64,000 nucleotides of DNA, taken from assembly GCF_023078455.1 (NCBI RefSeq), contig NZ_CP095740.1, forward strand, positions 3,708,001 to 3,772,000, given 5' to 3'. The DNA is from Luteibacter aegosomatis. GTDB lineage: Bacteria > Pseudomonadota > Gammaproteobacteria > Xanthomonadales > Rhodanobacteraceae. Every line of letters begins with the position of its first letter. The first letter of the stretch is position 1. Shown one piece after another: positions 39,647 to 49,500 of the stretch. Under the pieces are notes generated by a model. The model was not told where the DNA came from, ran no database searches, and worked only from the letters and a program-made list of their open reading frames with translations. The position numbers were made by a program, and so were the translations under genes.

Positions 39647-40207
39647 TCAGGCCTTCTCGACCTGGCCGAACTCGAGTTCGACCGGGGTGGAACGACCGAA
39701 AATGAGCACCGCGACGCGGAGACGACTCTTTTCGTAGTTGACCTCTTCGACCACGCCGTTGAAGTCGTTGAACGGACCATCGGTGACGCGAACCATCTCG
39801 CCCGGCTCGAAGAGCACCTTGGGACGGGGCTTTTCGACACCCTCGCGCACGCGGCTCAGGATGTTGTCGGCCTCGCTGTCACGAATCGGATGCGGACGAT
39901 CGGCAGTACCGCCGATGAAACCCATGACCTTCGGGGTTTCCTTGACCAAATGCCAGCATTCGTCGTCGATACGCGGCGTCTTGCCGCTGGTATCGGTTTC
40001 GATCTGGACGAGAACATAGCCAGGGAAGAACTTGCGCTCGCTGCGGCGCTTCTGGCCGCCGCGCATTTCGATGACTTCCTCGGTCGGAACCAGGATTTCA
40101 CCGAACTTCTCTTCCATACCCTCGCGCTTGACGCGCTCTTCGAGGGCCTTGCGAACCTGCTGCTCGAACCCCGAATAGGCGTGAACGACGTACCAGCGTT
40201 TGCTCAT
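39647..40207 (-). CDS. nusG: Transcription termination/antitermination protein NusG
   Basis: 186 residues. The NGN domain ([20 protein letters not shown], then [13 protein letters not shown]) binds RNA polymerase. The C-terminal KOW domain ([20 protein letters not shown]) binds S10 or Rho. It lies 8 bases after secE, the usual secE-nusG pair. Confidence 0.98.
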   Translation of the reverse strand: MSKRWYVVHAYSGFEQQVRKALEERVKREGMEEKFGEILVPTEEVIEMRGGQKRRSERKFFPGYVLVQIETDTSGKTPRIDDECWHLVKETPKVMGFIGGTADRPHPIRDSEADNILSRVREGVEKPRPKVLFEPGEMVRVTDGPFNDFNGVVEEVNYEKSRLRVAVLIFGRSTPVELEFGQVEKA

Positions 40208-40215
40208 GCCTTACC

Positions 40216-40614
40216 TCAATGTCCGAGCTTGAGCAGCCAATCGAGCACGATCGTCTTCAACAACCAGTCGATCAAGCCCATCAGCAGCGAAAGAATGATG
40301 ACGACCACGATAATGATACCCGTGGTCTTCAGCGTTTCGTCGCGCGTCGGCCAGACGACCTTGCGCAACTCGAACTGCGACTCGGCGACGAAGCCGCGCA
40401 GCTTACGGCCCGGGACCGTGAAGGAACCGATCGCCAGGGCGGCGACAACGGCGACGATCACCCCGATCACGCGCACGAAGGACGGCACGGACGGGTTATC
40501 GGAGAAATAGTAGAAGCCGGCGATACCGGCGGCGAGCACGACCAGCGCAAGCGCCAGCTTGCCGATATCGGCCGGGCCCACACCCTTGGCTGCTTCTTGT
40601 GCCTTCGTGTTCAT
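40216..40614 (-). CDS. secE: Preprotein translocase subunit SecE
   Basis: 132 residues with three hydrophobic segments (near residues 18-42, 50-70 and 98-128), the long E. coli-like form. The conserved amphipathic region SQFELRKVVWPTRDETLKTT precedes the last helix that clamps SecY. It lies 13 bases after tRNA-Trp and is probably made from the tRNA-tuf transcript. Confidence 0.97.
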   Translation of the reverse strand: MNTKAQEAAKGVGPADIGKLALALVVLAAGIAGFYYFSDNPSVPSFVRVIGVIVAVVAALAIGSFTVPGRKLRGFVAESQFELRKVVWPTRDETLKTTGIIIVVVIILSLLMGLIDWLLKTIVLDWLLKLGH

Positions 40615-40627
40615 GCGCGCTCAGGAA

Positions 40628-40703
<76 letters not shown>

Positions 40704-40727
40704 ACAAGTGAAACGGTTAAACCGCGA

Positions 40728-40785
40728 GGGCGGACGATGCGACATCGACCGCCCCGCGACAGGGCGCCGACCCCAAGGGGCCGGC
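40728..40785 (-). other. Two strong hairpins between tuf2 and tRNA-Trp
   Basis: GCCGACCCC/GGGGCCGGC (40766-40785) lies just after tuf2. GGGCGGACGATG/CATCGACCGCCC (40728-40754), a stem of about 11 pairs with one mismatch, lies 24 bases before the tRNA 5' end. No T-run follows either. They are likely RNase III-type processing or stability structures that release tRNA-Trp from the tuf mRNA. Confidence 0.6.
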
Positions 40786-40793
40786 GTCACATA

Positions 40794-41984
<1,191 letters not shown>

Positions 41985-42047
41985 GAGCGCTAAACTCCGC
42001 TGGAGCCAATGAGATAGTGAAAAAGGAACCGTCGCGGACGACGAAGA

Positions 42048-42123
<76 letters not shown>

Positions 42124-42149
42124 ACGAAACGCAGCGCGTGCAAGAACAA

Positions 42150-42223
42150 TGGAGCGGGAGACGGGAATCGAACCCGCACAATCAGCTTGGAAGGCTGAAG
42201 TTCTACCATTGAACTACTCCCGC
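42150..42223 (-). tRNA. trnG: tRNA-Gly (TCC)
   Basis: 74 nucleotides with encoded CCA. Acceptor GCGGGAG/CTCCCGC, anticodon loop CTTCCAA between TCAGC and GCTGA, T loop TTCGATT. Discriminator base is T. Confidence 0.97.
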
Positions 42224-42241
42224 ACTACGCGGAACTCGTAC

Positions 42242-42327
42242 TGGTGGAGGAAGGTGGATTCGAACCACCGAAGGCGTAAGCCAGCAGATTTACAGTCTGC
42301 CCCCGTTGGCCGCTTGGGTATTCCTCC
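42242..42327 (-). tRNA. trnY: tRNA-Tyr (GTA)
   Basis: 86 nucleotides, class II with a long variable arm. Acceptor GGAGGAA/TTCCTCC, anticodon loop CTGTAAA, T loop TTCGAAT, CCA encoded. First gene of the tRNA-tuf operon. Confidence 0.97.
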
Positions 42328-42341
42328 AACAAAGAACGCCT

Positions 42342-42370
42342 ATTGTCGCGAGCGCCCCGGATACTGTCAA
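42342..42370 (-). promoter_or_regulatory. tRNA-tuf operon promoter
   Basis: Perfect TTGACA (42365-42370), a 17-base spacer and GACAAT (42342-42347) on the minus strand; the start is expected about 8 bases before mature tRNA-Tyr. The GC-rich spacer and discriminator would suit stringent control, an inference. Confidence 0.75.
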
Positions 42371-42503
42371 CATCTTCCGTACGTTCGAATCACGCCGGGG
42401 ATGCTTCGGGGAGCTCTGGACAATCCCACCGATACGGGTGGTCGGCGGGTGGGCCGCGAAGTGTACAGGGGCGTTAGCTGCATGTGAAGCGAAAAGACGC
42501 CAC

Positions 42504-42989
42504 TCAGGCCTCGCGGGTGGCTATCACGAGCGGCTCCATCGCCCGCGACATCTCCATGAGCTTCAGGGCGTACTCCTGCAGCTTGAGATCCCTCGCCTCC
42601 ACCGGCGTCCAGGGCGGCACCGGCGTGGGCTTGCCGCCGTCGGCCTTGTCCATGGCCACGAAGACCATCACGCAGCTGGTCGCCAGACGCTGTTCGCCGC
42701 TACGCAGGTCGCGGGCGAGGATGTCGACGGCCAGATGCATGCTCGAGGTGCCGGTGTGGATGAGGCGGGCGCGCACCGTGACCAGGTCGCCGATGAGGAT
42801 CGGGGCCAGGAACTGGATGCCGCTGACCGACACCGTGACGCAATATGCCCCGCTCCAGCCGACGGCGCAGGCGTAACCGGCCTGGTCGAGCCATTTCATC
42901 GCCATCCCTCCATGGACCTTGCCGCCGAAATTGACGTCGGTGGGCTGGGCCAGAAAACGGAACTCGACTTCGCGCTGGGTACCGGACAT
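42504..42989 (-). CDS. Acyl-CoA thioesterase, hotdog fold (YciA/ACOT type)
   Basis: 161 residues. A single hotdog domain with VNFGGKVHGGMAMKWLDQAG (catalytic region and Asp), GIQFLAPILIGDLVTVRARL and HTGTSSMHLAVDI. These enzymes hydrolyse acyl-CoAs in the cytosol. The substrate cannot be told from sequence. It diverges from the phosphatase gene at 43091 and lies 176 bases upstream of the tRNA-Tyr gene. A small CCACC/GGTGG hairpin in that gap has no T-run. Confidence 0.88.
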   Translation of the reverse strand: MSGTQREVEFRFLAQPTDVNFGGKVHGGMAMKWLDQAGYACAVGWSGAYCVTVSVSGIQFLAPILIGDLVTVRARLIHTGTSSMHLAVDILARDLRSGEQRLATSCVMVFVAMDKADGGKPTPVPPWTPVEARDLKLQEYALKLMEMSRAMEPLVIATREA

Positions 42990-43033
42990 GGTGCGGCCTT
43001 GCTTGGAAATGACCCATTATGCGGGCGACGCGC

Positions 43034-43062
43034 TTGTGACGTCGCTTCCATCAGCATAGATT
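43034..43062 (+). promoter_or_regulatory. Predicted promoter of the partner-switching module
   Basis: TTGTGA (43034-43039), a 17-base spacer and TAGATT (43057-43062), each 4 of 6 to consensus, 28 bases before the phosphatase start codon. The start codon has GGAG 9 bases upstream. Confidence 0.5.
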
Positions 43063-43090
43063 TTTCCCCACACCCTACCGGAGCCTTGCG

Positions 43091-45004
43091 ATGGTCCTGC
43101 GCAGTGTCGCCTCGCGGCTCGCCCTGGGAGTACTCGCCGGCTCGGCGATCGTGCTGATCGTGACCGGCGGCCTGATGCTTTCGCACACCCGGGAGCAGAT
43201 GCTCGAACAGACCCGCCACGAAGCGGCCGCCATCGCCGCCTCCGCCTCGGCGCGCATCCAGGGTCGCATCGACGGCGTGGCGCGCGTGGCCCGGGTACTC
43301 GCCGGACAGCTCGGCACCCGGCGAGAGCAGGCGGCCACGCTATTGCACGACGCCCTGGCGGTGAATCCGGAGATCGTCGCGATCGGCAGCGCGTTCATCC
43401 CCCGGGATACCGGCGCCCCGAAGGACGACGACGCCCCGGTAGCGAGGCGTTCGCCGGGAGGCCGCATCGCCATGGAAAGCCACCGGGCCGATCCCGAACC
43501 CTACTGGACGGCTCCGTGGTTCGTGCGCGGCCTCAACTGCGATGCCGGATGCTGGCAGCCGCCGTTCCGCACGGCGACACGGCCGGATACCCAGGTGGGC
43601 TACACCATCGCCATCCCCGGCAGGTCGGTACCCGTGCAAGGGGTGGTCGAAGCCACGATCAGCCTCGAGTGGCTGCAGGCCCTGCTGGGCTCGCTGGACA
43701 AGCCCGCCCATGCCTCGGCGTTCGTGCTCGACAGCGACGGCGAGTTCCTGGCCCACGACTGGCTGTCCTACGTCGGCACCCGGGGCAGCCGCCCCCTGCT
43801 CTCGGCGGTGGCCCAGGGTCGAACGCCCGTGCGCATCACGCCGCAGGAGGGCGGGCGGGTCAGCGAGCCGGTCTGGGTGTATTTCGTGCCGATCCGGGGC
43901 ACCCGCTGGACCATCGGCCTGACCATGCCCGAACGCGAGGTACTGGCCGACCTTCGCCGCACCTACCTCGTGGACCTCGTGCTCGGCATGCTCGCGCTGA
44001 TCGGGGTGTCGCTGATCGCCCTGACCATCACCCGGCGCCTGATGGCGCCGCTCACGGTGCTGGCCGACCGGGCGGAGAACGTATCCCGCGGCGACCTCGA
44101 CTTCGTCCTGCCCGACGTGCGCCGCGACGACGAAGTGGGACGGCTCACCCGCGCCTTCGACCAGATGCGGCACCAGCTTTCCGGGCACATCGATTCGGCC
44201 AAGCGCGTGGCGCGGGAACAGGAGCGCATCGCCAGCGAGTTGGAGATCGCGCGCCAGATCCAGCTTGCCCTGCTCCCTGCCCCGCACTGGCTGGACGGCG
44301 ACGGCCGCATCGAACTGCACGCCACGCTGCGCCCCGCGTCGGCCGTGGGCGGCGACCTCTACACCTATTTCGCCCTGGGCGCGCGGCATGTCTGCGTCAT
44401 GGTGGGCGACGTCTCCGACAAGGGCATCCCGGCGGCGCTGTTCATGGCGCGCACCGTGACCCTCGCCCGCACCCTGGCCACCCATGCCCGCTCGCCGAGC
44501 GACATCCTCGAGGCCCTCAACCGGGAACTGTGCAAGGGAAACGACACCTGCATGTTCGTAACCCTGCTCTGCGGCGTGGTGGAAACCGGCACGGGACTGC
44601 TCACCCTGGCCAGCGCCGGCCATGAACAGCCGGTGCTGCACGCCGGCGGCAGCGCCTTGCTGGTGGACGTGGAAACCGGTCCCGCCCTCGGCCTCGACCC
44701 CGAAGCGAGGTACCCTGTGCGGGTACTCTCGTTACTGGGGGGCGATACCTTGCTCATGTACACCGACGGCGTCAGCGAAGCGCACGCGGGAAACCAGCGG
44801 CTCTTCGGGACGGACGCCCTGCTCGAAAGCGTGTCGCGCGTCGATGGCGACGCCACGCCGGAAACCTACGTCGAGCGCGTGCTGCGCGACGTGGACGCCT
44901 ACGTCGAGGGCGCCGTCGCCTACGACGACATCGCGTTACTCGCGCTCACCTGGCACGAAGGCCGCACGGAAGGAGTCCGGATCGATGCGATTGCGCATTC
45001 CTAA
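43091..45004 (+). CDS. Membrane sensor PP2C-type phosphatase (SpoIIE/RsbU family)
   Basis: 637 residues. A membrane helix (about 10-32) leads to a periplasmic sensor region of about 260 residues, then a second helix (LVLGMLALIGVSLIALTIT, near 297-316). A HAMP domain (about 315-370), a short coiled coil and a C-terminal SpoIIE phosphatase domain (from about 395) follow. Metal-binding Asp motifs are seen in GGDLYTYF, GDVSDKGIPAALFMA, YTDGVSEA and YDDIALL. By family it should dephosphorylate a STAS-domain protein, here most likely the one encoded at 45407. Its end overlaps the next gene by 20 bases. Confidence 0.9.
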   Translation: MVLRSVASRLALGVLAGSAIVLIVTGGLMLSHTREQMLEQTRHEAAAIAASASARIQGRIDGVARVARVLAGQLGTRREQAATLLHDALAVNPEIVAIGSAFIPRDTGAPKDDDAPVARRSPGGRIAMESHRADPEPYWTAPWFVRGLNCDAGCWQPPFRTATRPDTQVGYTIAIPGRSVPVQGVVEATISLEWLQALLGSLDKPAHASAFVLDSDGEFLAHDWLSYVGTRGSRPLLSAVAQGRTPVRITPQEGGRVSEPVWVYFVPIRGTRWTIGLTMPEREVLADLRRTYLVDLVLGMLALIGVSLIALTITRRLMAPLTVLADRAENVSRGDLDFVLPDVRRDDEVGRLTRAFDQMRHQLSGHIDSAKRVAREQERIASELEIARQIQLALLPAPHWLDGDGRIELHATLRPASAVGGDLYTYFALGARHVCVMVGDVSDKGIPAALFMARTVTLARTLATHARSPSDILEALNRELCKGNDTCMFVTLLCGVVETGTGLLTLASAGHEQPVLHAGGSALLVDVETGPALGLDPEARYPVRVLSLLGGDTLLMYTDGVSEAHAGNQRLFGTDALLESVSRVDGDATPETYVERVLRDVDAYVEGAVAYDDIALLALTWHEGRTEGVRIDAIAHS

Positions 45005-45410
45005 TCGGCTGGAGGACGTCTTCGCCGCCCTGGACCAGGCCGCCGGTCACCTGGCCCGCCATCACATCGACGAGGCCTGCCGTGCCGACGTGCGGCTCGT
45101 GCTGGAAGAGCTGCTGGTCAACATCGTCCGTCACGGCTATCCCGGCGGGCGCGACGGCGAGATCAGTATCTTCATCGACATCCATCGCGATCACGTGCAG
45201 TTGAAGCTGGAAGACGATGCCCAGCCTTTCGACGCGCGCGGGCACGAGCTCCCGGACTTGTCCGGGGACATCGCCGACCGCGAGATCGGCGGCCTCGGCC
45301 TGCACCTGATCCACAACATCGCCGACGACCTGACATACGTCCGCGACGGCAACCTCAACATCACCATCGCGCGCTTCTGCCCGACCCTTCCCGACGAGCC
45401 CTCGCCATGA
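44985..45410 (+). CDS. RsbW-like serine kinase / anti-sigma regulatory ATPase
   Basis: 141 residues, an HATPase_c_2 protein. The N box is EELLVNIVRHGY, followed by DDAQPFD and the glycine-rich GGLGLHLIHNIADDLTY. Such proteins phosphorylate STAS-domain antagonists and may also hold a sigma factor or other target. The ATG at 44985 has AAGGAG 9 bases upstream. It overlaps the phosphatase gene by 20 bases and the STAS gene by 4 (ATGA), so expression is tightly coupled. No sigma factor gene is nearby. Confidence 0.88.
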   Translation: MRLRIPNRLEDVFAALDQAAGHLARHHIDEACRADVRLVLEELLVNIVRHGYPGGRDGEISIFIDIHRDHVQLKLEDDAQPFDARGHELPDLSGDIADREIGGLGLHLIHNIADDLTYVRDGNLNITIARFCPTLPDEPSP

Positions 45411-45790
45411 CCCTCACCGTGCGCAGCGAAAGCCCCACTCCCGAGCGGAGCACCGTCTGGCTCGAGGGGCGCCTCGACGCCGAAACCTTCGCCAGCTTCG
45501 ACGAGACCATGCGTGACATCACGCCCTTGGTGGACAACGGCGGCACCCTGGTGCTCGACCTGTCCGCGCTCGACTACATCAGCAGCGCGGGATTGCGCAG
45601 CCTCGCCGTGTTGCGCAAACAGATGCGCGATCGCAACGGCCGCACGCTGCTGCTCAATCCGCCGCCGCAGGTGAGGAAGGTGTTCGAGATCGTGAAGGCG
45701 GTACCGGTGGCCGAAGTGTTCGCCAGCGTCGCCGAGCTGGACCAGTACCTGGACCACATCCAGAAACAACTGACCCCGCCGCGCGACTAA
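45407..45790 (+). CDS. STAS-domain anti-sigma factor antagonist (SpoIIAA/RsbV-like)
   Basis: 127 residues, one STAS domain. The phosphorylation site region reads [13 protein letters not shown]; Ser60 is the likely phospho-acceptor, with Ser59 in place of the usual Asp, a common proteobacterial variant. It should cycle between the kinase and phosphatase encoded just upstream. It starts with an ATGA overlap. Its stop overlaps the stop of the convergent ohrR gene by four bases (CTAA). Confidence 0.9.
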   Translation: MTLTVRSESPTPERSTVWLEGRLDAETFASFDETMRDITPLVDNGGTLVLDLSALDYISSAGLRSLAVLRKQMRDRNGRTLLLNPPPQVRKVFEIVKAVPVAEVFASVAELDQYLDHIQKQLTPPRD

Positions 45791-46254
45791 CCCTCGTTGT
45801 TGGCGATAAGGCCCGAGCGAAGCGTTTCCAGTTGGGCCTTGAGGCCCACCAACTGGTCGACCTCGCACCCCGTGGCGCAGAAGACGTCCATGGGGACATG
45901 GCTCGCTTCGTCGCGCAGCGCCCTGCCCTTGTCGGTCAACGTGACGATCACCTGGCGCTCGTCGCGCGTACCCCGCGTGCGCTGCACGAGACCGGCCGCC
46001 TGCAGGCGCTTGAGCAACGGCGTGAGGGTGGCCGAGTCCAGGAACAACCGCTCGCCCAGGTCGGATACCGTCATGCCGTCGCCCTCCCACAGCACGAGCA
46101 TCACCAGGTATTGCGGATAGGTGAGGTCGAGCTTCGCCAGCAGCTGGCGGTAGAGCTTGCCCATCGCCAGATTGGCCGAATACAGGGCGAAGCACAGCTG
46201 CCCGTCGAGGGTGCGGGGCGCTTCGAGGCCGGGCGGGAGGGCTTTCTTGCTCAT
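45787..46254 (-). CDS. ohrR: MarR-family organic peroxide sensor OhrR (2-Cys type)
   Basis: 155 residues. [10 protein letters not shown] (Cys21), [20 protein letters not shown] and [16 protein letters not shown] match OhrR of Bacillus and Xanthomonas. Cys126 and Cys130 (DVFCATGC) match the additional cysteines of the Xanthomonas 2-Cys sensor, where peroxide links the N-terminal Cys to a C-terminal one and releases DNA. The partner ohr gene is not adjacent and lies outside this window. GCAAT...ATTGC (about 46259-46282), just upstream of the start, is a possible operator. Confidence 0.9.
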   Translation of the reverse strand: MSKKALPPGLEAPRTLDGQLCFALYSANLAMGKLYRQLLAKLDLTYPQYLVMLVLWEGDGMTVSDLGERLFLDSATLTPLLKRLQAAGLVQRTRGTRDERQVIVTLTDKGRALRDEASHVPMDVFCATGCEVDQLVGLKAQLETLRSGLIANNEG

Positions 46255-46452
46255 GAAAGCAATGTAGGGACGTCGATATTGCTTTGCAAGCGATTCAATT
46301 GCGCTTTTTAGTATCGGGGCCGGGCGCCTCGCGAAAACCGGGCTCAAGGCGTTGGGTTCCCGCTTGCTCGGGAACGACGAGCGGCAAGCGTTACCGTTGC
46401 GCGCATCGACCATCACGTCGCTCCTGCGCATGCGGTTTTCGCGATGCCCCAC

Positions 46453-46484
46453 AAAGAAGCCCCGGCATTTGCCGGGGCTTTTCG
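46453..46484. terminator. Terminator after the autotransporter gene
   Basis: A 10-bp perfect stem AAGCCCCGGC-ATTT-GCCGGGGCTT (46457-46480). On the minus strand it is followed by CTTTGTG; on the plus strand by TTCGTTT. It lies 24 bases after the autotransporter stop and probably ends that transcript. Confidence 0.8.
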
Positions 46485-46504
46485 TTTCATGCCTTAGCCA
46501 TCCG

Positions 46505-49500
46505 TCACGGCCCGAACTTCTTCTCCACGCCCAGCAGGATCGACTGGTTGTCGCGGCTCGTGTTGTCCAGCTGGTTCTGGTACTCCGCGCGCAGCATCCA
46601 CCCGCCGTTGGTCTGAAGCACGATGCCCGCGCCCAGCAAGGTGTGGTTGCGCGACTGCCGGTACAGCGTCGCGCGGTACAGCGGACCGTCGAGCATGTCG
46701 GCGTAGCGGATCGCGGCCTGGCTGGAGCCCTGCATGTCGTGGCCGAACTCGGCGCGTAGCTGGGGAGCCCAGATGCCATAGTCGCGCTTGGCCGACCACT
46801 GAGCCAACACACCCACCGTCGCCGTGGTGGTCTTCACCGTCTGGCCGCGATAGTCGAGTGCGTAAATGTCGTCGCCGTGTTCGGTGAAGGCATCCAGGCG
46901 CGCACGGGCCACGTCGAGCCGACCGTAGGGCGTGAACTGCATGTCGTCACCGACGTGGTTGTATCCGGCCGACATCGAAGCGAACCACTGCTTGCCGTCG
47001 CGGCTGCCGGTCACCCGGTTGCCATCGGCGGTGACGAAGCGATGCGAATCGAACGACAGCCACTGATAACCGGCCAGTGCATCGATGTAGAACGACGCGG
47101 TCGGACGATAGCTGCCGTAGAGCGCCACGTTGTAGCTGTCCACCGCGCTGCGGCTGCCGTTGTTGCCGACGTCGCTGTTGTCGTGGCCGTAGCCGACGCC
47201 CGCTCCGACCGCGAGCTTGTCGCTGAACTGCTTGTCGACGCCGAAGCTCAGGCCCGAAGTGGTGAAGTCGGTGCCGTTGTCGCTGCCGCCGACCTGGCTC
47301 TTGCCGAAGTTGACCGCGCCCCCCGTCCACACCGAGACGTCGCCCGGCAGGGTGCCGTGCTGCGACGTGGCATTGGCCGTGGAAGCGGCCGAATCGGCAT
47401 CCGGCTGCACCAAGTAACGGCGACTGGCTTCGTCATGCGCACTGCGCAGGTCGGCATACGCATCCTTGCCGCGGCTCGAGCCCGCCGAAGCGATCGTGAT
47501 GCCGTTGGTGAAACCGTTGGCACCGCCGCTGTGCAGCATCTCCAGACGACGCTGGAAGTTGCTGATCTGCCCCACCGCCATGCGGCGGGTAGCGTCCGCC
47601 TGTGCCGAGAGCACGCCGAGCACTTCCGGATCCTTCGACGGATCGGGACGCGGCGTGACCGTCACGGTGACGTAACCCGGCGCCGAGGTGGCGTAGGCGT
47701 TGCGCAGCGTATAGGCGATCTGCACCGTGCCGCCCGTGAAGCTGGGCGCGGCGTTGAACACCAGAGTATAGCCATCCGCCGCGCTTTCGATGCGGGTCGC
47801 ACCGGCATGGGCCGGCGACACCGACACCACGTCGGCGCCGGTGAACGGGCCGCCCCGCGCACCGGCGGAGAGATTCACCCGCACATCGCGCCCCTGCAGC
47901 GCGGTGGCGGATACCGGCGGAGCGACCGGCAGCGGATTGACGGTGACCGTGACCTGGGCCGGCTGCGATGCGCCGAAAGCGTTGCTCAACGTGTAGGTGA
48001 AGGTGATGTCGCCCGAGGCGTCCTCCGCGGGCGTGTAGACGAGATCGGTGCCCTGCACCTGCACCGTACCGCTCGACGGCGCATCGACGACGGCCGCTGC
48101 GGTGAATGGACCGTTGGTCGCTCCCTCGGCGGCATGGATCGTCACCGGCTTTCCGGCAAGCACGGTAGCCTTGTGCGTCGTTACCGTGGGCACCACGCCG
48201 GGAGACACCGTCACGGTCACGGTCGCCGCATTCGACGTACCTCCCGGACCGGTGCCGGTGTACTTGAAGGTGTCGGTGCCGAAGAAGTCGTGCGCCGGCG
48301 TGTACACCGCGTTGAGGCCGTTGACCGTGGCCGTGCCGTGCGCGGGCTGCTGACTCACGGCGATGCTCGTGATCGGACCGCCGGTGTCGTTGGTCGTGAC
48401 CGGCACGCTCACGTTGCCGTTCGCACCCACCGTGGCGGCGTCGTCGACCGCGACAGGCGTCGCATCGCCGACCGTGACGGTGTAGGCCTGATCGCCCGTC
48501 TCGCCGAAGCTGTCGGTCGCCCTGATCGTTATCGGGAACGAACCCGCGCCGGTCGGCGTGCCGCTGAGGACGCCCCCCGACGACAACGTCAGGCCGGCCG
48601 GGAGCGTGCCCGAGGCCACCGCATAGGCGTACGGCGCGATGCCACCGGAGGCGGCGATGGTGGTGGCCGGATAGGCGGCGCCGACCTTGCCGACCGGCAA
48701 CGAGGCGGGGGTGAAGGTGAGGGCCGGGGCGATGACGGTGAAGTTGTAGCCCTTCGAGTCGGTCTGACTCGCCTGGTCGGTGACCGTCACCTGGATCGAA
48801 TACGAACCCGACTGCGTGGGCGTTCCCGAGATCGTTCCGTTGTTGAATGCCAGGCCGCTGGGCAGCGCACCGCTCTCCGTGAAGGTGTACGGCTGCGCAC
48901 CGCCGGCCGCCACGATGGTCTGCGCGTAGGCCACGCCACGGGTGGGTGCGGGAAGCGATGCGGTGGTGATCGTCACCGCGCCGCCCGGCACGAGGATCGT
49001 GAACGACCGGTCGACCGCGGGAGCGACCTCGTACGCGACGGAACCCGCCTGGCTCGCGCGGACCGTGCACGTGCCCGGCGCGATGCCCTGGATCTGCGTG
49101 GCGGACTTCATCTCGCAGACGTTCGTCGTCTGGCTTGCGAACGACACGGTGAGTCCCGACGTCGACGTGGCATGCAGGTCGACGAGTTCGCCGAAGTTCC
49201 TCGAACCCGGATCGTCGAACGTGATGGCCTGCCCGGCCATCGGCGTCACCGTGTTGCTCGTGCCCGAGTCGGGACCGGCACCCGCGGAACCCGTGGTGGC
49301 CGACACGGTGAAGTTGTACGGCCGCCCCAGGGTAAGACCCGTGACCGTGGCGCTCGTCGCGCCCGCTCCGACCGAGGCCGTGATGCCGTCCGGATGCGAC
49401 GTCACCGTGTAGCCGGTGATCGTCGACCCGCCACTATCGGCCGGGGCCGAGAACGACACGCTGGCCGTACCGGTGACCTGCCCCGCCGCGACCGGCGTCG

